NCBI GenBank assembly: GCA_002371465.1
Contig: DFIU01000024.1
Span: 1 to 38,940 of the forward strand
From: Lachnospiraceae bacterium UBA3689
GTDB taxonomy: Bacteria > Bacillota > Clostridia > Lachnospirales > Lachnospiraceae
Length of the DNA stretch: 38,940 nt
Direction of reading: 5' to 3'
The notes under the pieces are model-generated. The model was not told the DNA's origin. It was given only the letters and a program-made list of their open reading frames with translations, and searched no databases. This document shows, one piece after another, positions 31,880 through 38,940 of this stretch. The position numbers and the translations under genes are program-made. Numbering within the stretch: the first letter of the stretch is position 1; the number at the start of each line of letters is the position of its first letter.

Positions 31880-34048
31880 TTATCCCCGTTGGCTCCAGAA
31901 CGTGTAGATGCCCGGCTCTACATGATATTCCTTTCCATCAATCGAGATGACAGCCGGCATCTCACATGTAATTTCATAGCGGATTTCCCTATCCAAATAC
32001 TTCCAGCTGCTGCATATCAATCCATGTCGTGTTTTCAACCTTACATTTAAAAACCCTAAGCGCGGATCCGGATGTGGAACAATTTCAGCTTTTTGGAATC
32101 CCGGGTCCTGTTCGCTGTGCTGTATTCCTGCAGCTTTTTCATAGATCCAGTCAATAACGGAGCCATAGGCGTAATGGTTAAAGGAATTCATATCCGTACT
32201 CCAAAAATCCCCGTTTTCCATAACGCCATCCCAATGTTCCCATATTGTTGTGGCTCCTTTGCCGACAGAATATAACCACGATGGATACTTTTCTCTGAGG
32301 AGCAGGGTATAAGCAAGTTCTGTATATCCATGATCGCTCAATACATGCAGAAGATAGGGTGTTCCTATAAAACCGGTTCTTAACTGGCATCCATCATTTT
32401 CAATCATCTGTGCCAGCACATCTGCTGCTTTTTGAGGATTCTCAGTCAGATGAAATTCAAGAGAGATCACATATTCGGTCTGTGTCAGGCATTGGGAATA
32501 TGCCTGACGAAACTCTGACAGAATCAGTTGATACAGATCTTCATAGGAAGTCATATCGTTTCTCAACACTTTTCCGGCTTTTACTAAAAGTTCTACTGCA
32601 TGCGCATAGAAAGCACTGGCAATAAAATCCTCTCGGGATGCGCCTTTATAACTTTCTGCCTGCGCATCCAGCCCCAACCAGTCCCCGAAGTGCGTTCCTC
32701 CGGTCCAGAGACCTCTATGCTTTGTGGCATGCGTGATATAGTCCACCCACCGTTTCATGGAAACAAACTGGTCTTCAAGCACTCTCTTGTCCCCATATGT
32801 CTGATAGATCTGCCATGGGGAAATGACTGCTGTATCTCCCCATCCCGCGCTCGGTTTATCATTCGGCAGAACATTCGGAACAACAGATCCAACGCTCCCA
32901 TCTGCGTTCTGATCTTCACTCAGGTCGTGAAGCCATTTTCTGAAAAATTTCTCTATATCATAATTGTAGCTTCCCGCCTTGACAAAAACCTGGGAATCGC
33001 CGGTCCAGCCCAAGCGCTCATCTCTCTGCGGACAATCTGTCGGAATATCCAGATAGTTACACTTCTGCCCCCAGAAAATATTAGAAATCAGCTGATTTAA
33101 TTTCTGATTGCCGGAAGTGATCCATCCGGTTCTCCGCAGATCAGAATATACACAAACAGCGGTAAAATCTGATACCTTTGGATTTCCTGGAAATTGCTCC
33201 AGCTTTAAATAGCGAAAGCCAAAAAAGGTCAGATGAGGATGCCAGGTCTGTTTTCCTTCACAGCAGGTATAGTGAATTTCCGCTTTTGCCGTGCGATAAT
33301 TCGCATTATAGAAATTACCGTTTTTATCGAGCATCTCTCCATGTAGAATATGGATCTGATCTCCCTTTTCAGCATTCACAGAAAACTCGACATACCCTGT
33401 AATTTCCTGCCCGAAATCAACAACTTTCTCCCCCCTTGGAGTAATAAAGATTGATTTCGCAGCAATTTTTTCTTTTTCCTTAATCAGTTCCCCTTCCTGA
33501 GGAATCAGTTTTCCTTCAGGATCAGGAAATAACACCGCATTTTTTTCCCAGGATGCCGCGAAATTAGCATCATAATCCTCACCGTCATAAATCTCACTGA
33601 ACCGGATTCTACTCTCATGATAGGTCCAGCTCTCATCTGTTCTGATCGGTGTTCGTTTTCCATGAGAATCTTCCATAAGCAGGCGAGCATTCAGCGCGGT
33701 CTGCCTCTGCGCTTGGTGCTGCTCTTTCTCAGGAATCATCCATCCCGGAATTGGTGAAGCATACCAGCCTTCACCGACGACCACCTCGATGACATTCTCG
33801 CCTATATGGATCAGATCGCTAACGTCATAGGATTGTACCTGAATTCTCTTTTGGTAAGAAGTCCAGCCGGGAGCAAGGATAAAATCTCCGACACGCTTAC
33901 CATTAATTGCAGCTTCATATACTCCCAAAGCTGTAATATTCAAAACAGCTTTCACAGGAAGCTCTCTGCACACCCATTTTTTTTGAAACACAGGGCAGGG
34001 TCCCTGTGTTTGTTCTTCGGTTGTAATCCAATTTGACATTTTATACAT
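31880..34048 (-). CDS. Alpha-L-rhamnosidase, GH78
   Basis: GH78 enzymes invert and release terminal alpha-L-rhamnose from plant glycosides and pectin fragments. The 722-residue protein has N-terminal beta-sandwich domains (YEAAINGKRVGDFILAPGWTSYQKR), an (alpha/alpha)6 barrel and a C-terminal beta domain. The conserved acid motif DCPQRDERLGWTGD contains Glu344, and TTIWEHWDG contains Glu604, the expected base. The length is on the short side for the family. No signal peptide is visible, so it acts on imported rhamnosides. The start at 34048 overlaps the symporter stop by 8 bp; an ATG at 34039 is an equally possible start. Ribosome binding sites are weak for both. Confidence 0.93.
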   Translation of the reverse strand: MYKMSNWITTEEQTQGPCPVFQKKWVCRELPVKAVLNITALGVYEAAINGKRVGDFILAPGWTSYQKRIQVQSYDVSDLIHIGENVIEVVVGEGWYASPIPGWMIPEKEQHQAQRQTALNARLLMEDSHGKRTPIRTDESWTYHESRIRFSEIYDGEDYDANFAASWEKNAVLFPDPEGKLIPQEGELIKEKEKIAAKSIFITPRGEKVVDFGQEITGYVEFSVNAEKGDQIHILHGEMLDKNGNFYNANYRTAKAEIHYTCCEGKQTWHPHLTFFGFRYLKLEQFPGNPKVSDFTAVCVYSDLRRTGWITSGNQKLNQLISNIFWGQKCNYLDIPTDCPQRDERLGWTGDSQVFVKAGSYNYDIEKFFRKWLHDLSEDQNADGSVGSVVPNVLPNDKPSAGWGDTAVISPWQIYQTYGDKRVLEDQFVSMKRWVDYITHATKHRGLWTGGTHFGDWLGLDAQAESYKGASREDFIASAFYAHAVELLVKAGKVLRNDMTSYEDLYQLILSEFRQAYSQCLTQTEYVISLEFHLTENPQKAADVLAQMIENDGCQLRTGFIGTPYLLHVLSDHGYTELAYTLLLREKYPSWLYSVGKGATTIWEHWDGVMENGDFWSTDMNSFNHYAYGSVIDWIYEKAAGIQHSEQDPGFQKAEIVPHPDPRLGFLNVRLKTRHGLICSSWKYLDREIRYEITCEMPAVISIDGKEYHVEPGIYTFWSQRG

Positions 34049-35408
34049 CCATTTCTTTTTTTAATGCAGCCTCTTCTCTGCGTTTTTCATTGACAGCCCT
34101 GATTTCCGGCATTTTCTTCCCAAGATGGTAAAACTGATAGGTGATAAAAATGATCAGATAAAATGCTGCCGGTATCAGGGAATAAAACAGGCGAATCGCA
34201 TGGGTGGCAGCTACAGGCTGTACCTCTAGTTTACCGTCATATCCCAACATACCGATAATGATTCCAAATACACTGGCTCCAATGCCGGCGCCTACCTTTG
34301 TGGCGAATCCCTTCAAAGAACTTAATGTTCCCTCCAGTCTTCGAATTCCGATATATTCATTATAATCCGCACACTCAATGACAAGAAGATCTGCGAGCAT
34401 CGAGAGAGGAACCACACCTGCCCCCGTCAGAAGATTCCCTATGATTAATAAAACGGCATTTGATTTTGCAAAGAAATTAATAATGTACCCAACGACTGTA
34501 ACAAGCACGCCCGTTTTAATGACAAATACCGTTGCTTTCTTTTTCAGGATCTGAGGAAGAATCAGCATCATCGGAAGAATAATCGCCTGTGTGATCGCCA
34601 GTGTACTCATCAGCTCAACATTTCCGACAATTCGCTTGAAGTAGTATACCTGAACGCCCATATTCGTAATAAAGTTCAAGGCAAATTGTCCGAGCGCTAT
34701 GATATAGATGTAGGGATTTCTTCGCAGGACAGTTAAAACATCCTTAAATTGAATCTTTTCCCCATGAGATTCAATATCTACATCGCGGACCTCTTTGACA
34801 ACAAAGAAACGCATCATGCCAAGAACCACCAGAGGAACCGCAAAGATCAGCACCAGCTCAATCCATCCATGCTGAGAAGTTGCCAGCGTTCCCATGAGGA
34901 CCGGGAATATTACATTAAAGACCAACATCAAGATCATAGATGGCAGTCCGCCATAGGTAGAGAGCTCAACATACTCTTTTTGGGAAGAAAACGCGCGGAC
35001 CATATAAACATTCGTATTTGCGGTCAGGAAGGTATAAAACACACTGTTTGCCAGGGCATACATGATAAAGATCCATACTAATTTTAGAGAAGTGCTCATG
35101 TATGCCGGACACATATAGATCAGCAAGGTTGTGACCCACATCCCGACAACACACCATTCATAGGGGCGTCCCTTGCCCCATTTTGTATTTGTTTTATCTA
35201 CAATATAACCGGCAAACAGGTCTGTTATACCATCCAGGAACTTACTCAGCAGAAGCAGAGCCCCCACTGCAGCTGCCGGCACACCAAGGGTGTCTGTACA
35301 AAATATCGAAAGATACCCAATGATCATTAAACAGATTCCTGTTGAGGCAGGTCTTAATGACCATGCCATCAGTTTTTTAAATCCAACACCCTTTGCTTGA
35401 TCCTTCAT
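34041..35408 (-). CDS. GPH-family sugar:cation symporter (MFS superfamily)
   Basis: The 455-residue protein has about 12 transmembrane segments and the glycoside-pentoside-hexuronide symporter signature: SKFLDGITDLFAGYIVDKT followed by KWGKGRPYEW near residues 55-85. It imports sugars or glycosides with H+ or Na+. The overlap with the rhamnosidase gene suggests a rhamnose-containing substrate. A GGAG site precedes the start at 35408. It is the first gene of its unit and has the shared 18-nt element and a CATAAT -10 upstream. Confidence 0.92.
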   Translation of the reverse strand: MKDQAKGVGFKKLMAWSLRPASTGICLMIIGYLSIFCTDTLGVPAAAVGALLLLSKFLDGITDLFAGYIVDKTNTKWGKGRPYEWCVVGMWVTTLLIYMCPAYMSTSLKLVWIFIMYALANSVFYTFLTANTNVYMVRAFSSQKEYVELSTYGGLPSMILMLVFNVIFPVLMGTLATSQHGWIELVLIFAVPLVVLGMMRFFVVKEVRDVDIESHGEKIQFKDVLTVLRRNPYIYIIALGQFALNFITNMGVQVYYFKRIVGNVELMSTLAITQAIILPMMLILPQILKKKATVFVIKTGVLVTVVGYIINFFAKSNAVLLIIGNLLTGAGVVPLSMLADLLVIECADYNEYIGIRRLEGTLSSLKGFATKVGAGIGASVFGIIIGMLGYDGKLEVQPVAATHAIRLFYSLIPAAFYLIIFITYQFYHLGKKMPEIRAVNEKRREEAALKKEMDV

Positions 35409-35470
35409 AACTTCTCCTTTGCTTTTAAGGTAATCCCATTGATTGCCTTTATTTTAAAAGCCGAGAAATC

Positions 35471-35502
35471 ATTATGATGTTCAGAGATTTGTCTTTTTAT
35501 GT
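35471..35502 (-). promoter_or_regulatory. Shared 18-nt element, copy b, with CATAAT -10 (symporter/rhamnosidase unit)
   Basis: The element ACATAAAAAGACAAATCT (35485-35502) is followed after 8 nt by CATAAT (35471-35476) on the minus strand. No TTGACA-like -35 is present; the element occupies its place, as for an activator-dependent promoter. The transcription start would be near 35464, about 56 nt before the symporter start codon. The element overlaps the last codons of the TetR-family gene. Confidence 0.65.
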
Positions 35503-36108
35503 CCTTTTTTGCGTTGAATGATCTGTAGGTTCGTTACTTGATGGATTCTCTTTAGTGCCGCTTCGATGGTATTCCGTGTAGATAACCTCCGCCATTGTCT
35601 CCGGACTCTCCCGGCATCCCTTTTCAATCCAGACTTTCAGCAGATTTTGAAGACCGCCGACAAAGTAAATCATATGATAATCATTTCCCTGGTAGAGCGA
35701 CTGCTTTTCTAATCCACGAAGCACATTGATTCTCCTGGCAAGTTCTGAATGCTGGGCCTCTTTAAAAAATGTAATCGATAAATGACCGGCAAGCATTGCA
35801 CGGTAAAATGCCGCATGTTCCCTGAAGAAAACAAAAAAAGATTGGATTAACGATCGATCGTCTATATGCTCTTCCATCTGAAGGAGAATCATCTCATAGA
35901 GTTCTTTGGAAAAGTCTCGTTCAATCTGCTCCAGCAGGGCATAAATATCCTGAAAGTGCAGATAAAAAGAAGACCGATTAATATGCGCCCTTTCACAAAT
36001 TTCCCTGACTGATATCTTTTCAACCGGTTTTTCTGCAAGCAGCAAAAGCAGCTGACTTTTAATATGATTCTCTGTTTCTTTAAATCTCTGATTAAACTTT
36101 TGATTCAT
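35497..36108 (-). CDS. TetR/AcrR-family transcriptional regulator
   Basis: From MNQKFNQRFKETEN the protein has 203 residues. The N-terminal helix-turn-helix is clear (KISVREICERAHINRSSFYLHFQDIYALLEQIE), with the KPVEKISVREI approach typical of the group with a TetR_C_7-like C-terminal domain; the remaining part is helical. The start at 36108 is preferred since GGAGAG lies upstream with usable spacing; a longer reading from 36162 is possible. It is divergent from the VOC-SDR pair across a 158-bp gap, the classic arrangement for a local repressor of that pair. It also sits directly upstream of the symporter unit. Confidence 0.9.
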   Translation of the reverse strand: MNQKFNQRFKETENHIKSQLLLLLAEKPVEKISVREICERAHINRSSFYLHFQDIYALLEQIERDFSKELYEMILLQMEEHIDDRSLIQSFFVFFREHAAFYRAMLAGHLSITFFKEAQHSELARRINVLRGLEKQSLYQGNDYHMIYFVGGLQNLLKVWIEKGCRESPETMAEVIYTEYHRSGTKENPSSNEPTDHSTQKRT

Positions 36109-36173
36109 AAAAGCTCTCTCCACCTCAGCGGTTTTCTCATTATTAACACAACACTTATCCATAAAATTGATGG

Positions 36174-36202
36174 TTGTTGATCTCCGCGAAACAATCTATG
36201 CT
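36174..36202 (+). promoter_or_regulatory. Possible promoter of the VOC-SDR unit
   Basis: TTGTTG (36174-36179), a 17-bp spacer and TATGCT (36197-36202) form a weak sigma-A-like promoter about 64 nt before the VOC gene. The spacer is bounded by TTGTT and AACAA, a small inverted repeat that could be a TetR-family operator, but the match is too short to be firm. Confidence 0.35.
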
Positions 36203-36266
36203 CTAAAGCACAAAAACAAGCCAGCTGACAGTTTTTCCAGCCAATAGAAAGGAGATTTTCAGGCAT

Positions 36267-36752
36267 ATGAATAACACAACAACCAGCAAGGCTCTGACAT
36301 CCGGTGTCTTTCAGGTTGGGGTCATGGTATCAGATGTGGATGAATGTCTCAAGCTTTTCCGGGATACGCTTGGCATGAAAGTCGTGTTTGACGCCAGGAA
36401 TCAGATTCAACCTGCGCATGGTCTCTCAGGATGCGCGAGACAGGTGATGAACTGCCTGATGCTAAAAGGGCAAGATGGTGCTTTTCTCGAAATTCATCAG
36501 TACGTCTCTCCGCCTGCCAGACCACACCCTCCGCTTGAGCACAGAGATATCGGGTCTATGCACTTTATGATGAAAGTAAACGATATCTATCAAACACTTT
36601 CACAGGTAGAGAAGCTGGGTTACAAACCCATGAATGATGTCGTCACTCGCAAAGACGGTTTTAAATTCACCTACTTTCGAGGCCCGGACGGCGTAATGAT
36701 TGAATTGCACGAAGGAGAAATGATTCCCAATGAATATAACAAAAATGTATGA
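36267..36752 (+). CDS. VOC-superfamily metalloprotein (glyoxalase/epimerase-like)
   Basis: The 161-residue protein has two beta-alpha-beta-beta-beta modules of the vicinal oxygen chelate fold. The four metal-ligand positions read Gln16 (FQVGVMVSD), Glu75 (FLEIHQY), His99 (MHFMMKVND) and Glu146 (VMIELHEGE). This Q/E/H/E set is the one used by human-type glyoxalase I, so a metal site is likely intact. The substrate could be a glutathione/thiol adduct, a CoA ester or a sugar; none can be chosen from sequence. An AAGGAG site lies about 11 nt upstream. It overlaps the SDR gene by 23 bp. Confidence 0.88.
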   Translation: MNNTTTSKALTSGVFQVGVMVSDVDECLKLFRDTLGMKVVFDARNQIQPAHGLSGCARQVMNCLMLKGQDGAFLEIHQYVSPPARPHPPLEHRDIGSMHFMMKVNDIYQTLSQVEKLGYKPMNDVVTRKDGFKFTYFRGPDGVMIELHEGEMIPNEYNKNV

Positions 36753-37500
36753 TTTAACAGGTCGATGCGCTCTTGTAACAGGAGGCGGCAGCGGTATAGG
36801 AAAAAGCTGCGCACAGGCTCTTGCGCAGGCAGGCGCCAGTGTTGTAATCACGGGCAGAAGAACTCAAAAGCTTGAAGAAACAAAGAAAAGTATCGAAGAA
36901 AAAGGCAACATCTGCCAATTTATCAGTGCAGATCTGACTTTGGAAGAAAACTGCAGAAAAGCTGTCGACTTTTGCAAAAATACATTCGGACGACTTGATA
37001 TTCTCGTTAATAACGCGGGAAGCCGCGGCGCATCTGGCACATTGGAAGAGGAATTCAGTACGGAGAACCTGAAACAAACGATGAATACGGATTTTGTCTC
37101 CACATTTCAATGTATCAAACACGCCTGGCCGGAATGTGCCAAAAATGGAGTCGGCTCCATCATCAATATCGCTTCACTCGGTGCTCTGCGCGCCGGAGCG
37201 CAGCTTGCCTATTCCGCGGCAAAAGGAGCTGTAAAGAGTATCACCAAAACACTCGCCTTTCGCCTTGGTCCCAGGCATATCCGTGTCAATACAATTTATC
37301 CAGGATTTATTATGACCGAGATGACTCAGGGCATAAAAAGCATGCCCGAGCAGGAAGCGGCTCTGCGCGCAGAATCCCCGCTTGGACTTCTCGGACAGCC
37401 TGAAGATATAGGCCTGGCTGTTGTATATCTCGCATCCGATGCGGCTCGTTTCATTACAGGAAGTGATCTTATCATTGACGGTGGCGCAATGTGTCGCTGA
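36730..37500 (+). CDS. SDR-family NAD(P)-dependent oxidoreductase
   Basis: This 256-residue classical short-chain dehydrogenase has cofactor motif TGGGSGIG (17-24), NNAG (94-97), and the catalytic Ser149, Tyr161 and Lys165 (YSAAK). Arg43-Arg44 after the second beta strand favour NADPH. The segments PGFIMTEMTQGI and the terminal FITGSDLIIDGG are typical of SDR enzymes acting on sugars, polyols or 3-oxoacyl groups. The start at 36730 lies within the VOC gene, in another frame, with AAGGAG in that gene as ribosome binding site. The pair probably acts in one short pathway, perhaps on a sugar or aglycone released by the island's glycosidases. Confidence 0.92.
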   Translation: MNITKMYDLTGRCALVTGGGSGIGKSCAQALAQAGASVVITGRRTQKLEETKKSIEEKGNICQFISADLTLEENCRKAVDFCKNTFGRLDILVNNAGSRGASGTLEEEFSTENLKQTMNTDFVSTFQCIKHAWPECAKNGVGSIINIASLGALRAGAQLAYSAAKGAVKSITKTLAFRLGPRHIRVNTIYPGFIMTEMTQGIKSMPEQEAALRAESPLGLLGQPEDIGLAVVYLASDAARFITGSDLIIDGGAMCR

Positions 37501-37508
37501 AACACACA

Positions 37509-37556
37509 TCTTTACCAAAGAGTTCCGGATATCAATCCGAAACTCTTTGGTAAAAA
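37509..37556. repeat. Long near-perfect palindrome between convergent SDR and GH43-like genes
   Basis: TTTACCAAAGAGTT (37511-37524) and AACTCTTTGGTAAA (37541-37554) pair perfectly over 14 bp; inside, CGGAT/ATCCG adds 5 bp after one mismatch, with a 4-nt loop. It fills the 58-bp gap between convergent stop codons. The arms start with T and end with A on both strands, so no U-tract follows the hairpin. It may still work as a bidirectional terminator or RNA end-protector, but it is not a textbook intrinsic terminator. Confidence 0.7.
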
Positions 37557-37558
37557 GA

Positions 37559-38665
37559 TCACTCATATTCGTCAAGGCTCCATTGGTCCTTCCAGTCTAT
37601 AAAGACCATACCGTCCGGATATTCTTTACACGGATCAACAAATCGAATTGGCAGCCAGACATATTCAGAATCGCATGTAGGTGCCATTTCATCGGCTGCC
37701 CCCATTGCTCTCATTTTCCGATTTAACTGTTGCTTTTCGTCTGCACTCAGACTTCCGTCAAACATCTGCTGAAACCACTTTGCATACTGCTCATAGGGTA
37801 AATTCATCAGGTCTGGTCGCCAGCGATCAGCCAGGGCAATATAGAGGTCTCTCTTGCCCTCAACCTTAAACACGGAAGAAATCTGTGAGTGATAAGACGT
37901 ATGACTGTCATCCAAAGGATGTGGATCGCCCAGAACCTTATATGGTCCGTGCCAAGAATCCCCAACCGCTGCCTGAGATGAATTTGGCAGATAACCGGTA
38001 GTCCCAGACGTCAACAGGTAATGTTTTCCAGCACGCACAAAATGCGTGACACCTTCTCTGACAAACGGCGGATATAATTTTGGAAAATGGGTCTGATAAT
38101 ATCCTGTGACATCCGTGTAATCCTCTGTCAGATCTGCGCTGATCAGCTCAGAGTGTACCCGCTCAAAGAAATAATATCCTTTTCCATCCGGCGCGACAGC
38201 CAGATCAAAATCTCCGGCACTCATACCAAGCGGTCTTAAATTCTTTCTTACAATCCGATAAGGTCCCAAAATGGAGTCCGCTGTCAATATCGTCTCTGAC
38301 TGCGTTCCATCTTCATTCATGATTTTGACCCAGCAGACATATTTTTTCGTTTTCTCGTTAAAAATAAGATGCGGTCGATCCAGCTTCGCGTGATATGGAT
38401 TTAAGGGTGAATCCTCATCCGCTAAATCCGGCTGGATTATCACTCCCTCGTCTTTCCAGTGCAACAGATCCGTCGAAGAGTAAAAACGGATACCCCAGGT
38501 CCATATGCCGTTTTTTCCATCCGTTTTCTCTTTATTCTCCCCATACCAATAGTAAACTCCATCCAGATAAAACACGGACCCGCCATGTGCCTGAATTTTC
38601 TTTCCATCCGTGTCCAGCCACACCTGCCCCGGATAGAACCACTTATCTGTAGAATTTTGCACCAT
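37559..38665 (-). CDS. GH43-like glycoside hydrolase (subfamily 24/34-like beta-propeller)
   Basis: The 368-residue protein folds as a five-bladed propeller judging by repeats such as AHGGSVFYLDGVYYWYGENK (24-45), STDLLHWKDEGV, KLDRPHLIFNEKTKKYVCWV and DLYIALADRW. The AHGGS...YYWYGE opening is typical of GH43 groups that include exo-beta-1,3-galactanases. The exact linkage is uncertain. No signal peptide is visible. The start at 38665 has AGGAGA 7 nt upstream. It is transcribed toward the SDR gene and has its own upstream region with the shared 18-nt element, so it forms a separate unit. Confidence 0.85.
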   Translation of the reverse strand: MVQNSTDKWFYPGQVWLDTDGKKIQAHGGSVFYLDGVYYWYGENKEKTDGKNGIWTWGIRFYSSTDLLHWKDEGVIIQPDLADEDSPLNPYHAKLDRPHLIFNEKTKKYVCWVKIMNEDGTQSETILTADSILGPYRIVRKNLRPLGMSAGDFDLAVAPDGKGYYFFERVHSELISADLTEDYTDVTGYYQTHFPKLYPPFVREGVTHFVRAGKHYLLTSGTTGYLPNSSQAAVGDSWHGPYKVLGDPHPLDDSHTSYHSQISSVFKVEGKRDLYIALADRWRPDLMNLPYEQYAKWFQQMFDGSLSADEKQQLNRKMRAMGAADEMAPTCDSEYVWLPIRFVDPCKEYPDGMVFIDWKDQWSLDEYE

Positions 38666-38846
38666 CCACCTATCTCCTCTTCTGCCAGTCTTATCCTCAA
38701 TCCATCCGCCATACTCTTCAACAAAATCAGAATCCCCCTGCCTTCGGATTCGAGAGGCACTTTCACTCCTGAAGATTTTGATTGTTCCTAAAAGGAGCTG
38801 GCTGACTCATAGCTAAACTCAATACATAGCATATCCTGCAATGGGC
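38666..38846 (-). other. Long untranslated leader of the GH43-like gene
   Basis: If transcription starts just after the CATAAT at 38847-38852, the GH43-like gene has a leader of about 175 nt. I see no riboswitch I can name in it and no convincing small gene; readings in this stretch lack a good ribosome binding site. Confidence 0.4.
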
Positions 38847-38878
38847 ATTATGATATCGGCAGATTCGTCTTCTTATGT
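38847..38878 (-). promoter_or_regulatory. Shared 18-nt element, copy c, with CATAAT -10 (GH43-like gene)
   Basis: The element ACATAAGAAGACGAATCT (38861-38878) is followed after 8 nt by CATAAT (38847-38852) on the minus strand, the same spacing as copy b. Sequence identity to copy b extends beyond the core (27 of 34 positions from the G before ACATA through ATAATG). There is no -35 hexamer. The 62 bp from here to the right edge hold stop codons in all minus-strand frames and no complete gene. Confidence 0.65.
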
Positions 38879-38940
38879 CTCTTTTTGTTTAATAATTTTC
38901 ATATTAAGTCGAACTCTTAGCCTCAATTATTCACCGTCAT

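Noticed and set aside
37421..37726. Two open frames on opposite strands sharing the peptide FTKEFRI and NSLVK
   Set aside because: The identical peptides come from translating both strands of the palindrome at 37509-37556, not from a gene pair.
38767..38940. Start of another gene at the right edge
   Set aside because: All three minus-strand frames hold stops close to the edge and no plus-strand frame has a supported start, so at most the last codons of an upstream gene could be here.

Overview
The window looks like a chromosomal segment of an anaerobic Firmicute of the class Clostridia, probably Lachnospiraceae-like. I infer this from gene content (a six-subunit Ech-type energy-converting [NiFe] hydrogenase, a GGGtGRT protein, HelD, a SpoVB/MurJ-like flippase, a GPH sugar symporter), strong AGGAGG-type ribosome binding sites, several TTG start codons and extended -10 promoters. 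No rRNA, tRNA, CRISPR array, insertion sequence or integrase was seen. Nearly everything is on the minus strand.

Region 1 (1-9173, minus): a hydrogenase block. echA-B-C-D-E-F encode the membrane and peripheral arms of a group 4 [NiFe] hydrogenase that couples ferredoxin oxidation and proton reduction to ion pumping. hypC-D-E, which build and insert the Fe(CN)2CO ligand set, follow after a gap with three hairpins. Next comes a NifU-like Fe-S scaffold with its own extended -10 promoter, then a GGGtGRT protein that runs off the left edge. HypA, HypB, HypF and a maturation protease are absent here; EchE ends where a processed large subunit would end.

Region 2 (9338-19979): a TraX-like membrane protein (plus strand) whose 3' end overlaps a left-handed beta-helix protein, then a minus-strand housekeeping run: hisH-hisF-ung-flippase-queH-argH-asd-topB.

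Region 3 (20132-23860): helD and a translationally coupled sensor histidine kinase without a response regulator. The helD promoter abuts the terminator of the next operon.

Region 4 (23919-38940): a carbohydrate-utilisation island with visibly lower GC. It has three minus-strand units: (i) a putative esterase with a PKD-like domain, a DUF5060-type glycosidase and a GH3 glycosidase broken by a 5-bp tandem duplication; (ii) a GPH symporter, a GH78 alpha-L-rhamnosidase and a 78-aa protein; (iii) a GH43-like enzyme. An AraC-family regulator, a TetR-family regulator and a divergent VOC-SDR pair are interspersed. None of the glycosidases shows a signal peptide, so they probably act on small imported plant glycosides.

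The most interesting unexplained signal is an 18-nt element (ACATARRAAGACRAAYCT), present once, in the same orientation, upstream of each of the three sugar units. In two of them it lies exactly 8 nt before a CATAAT -10 box with no recognisable -35. This fits an activator site, most simply for the AraC protein encoded in the island.
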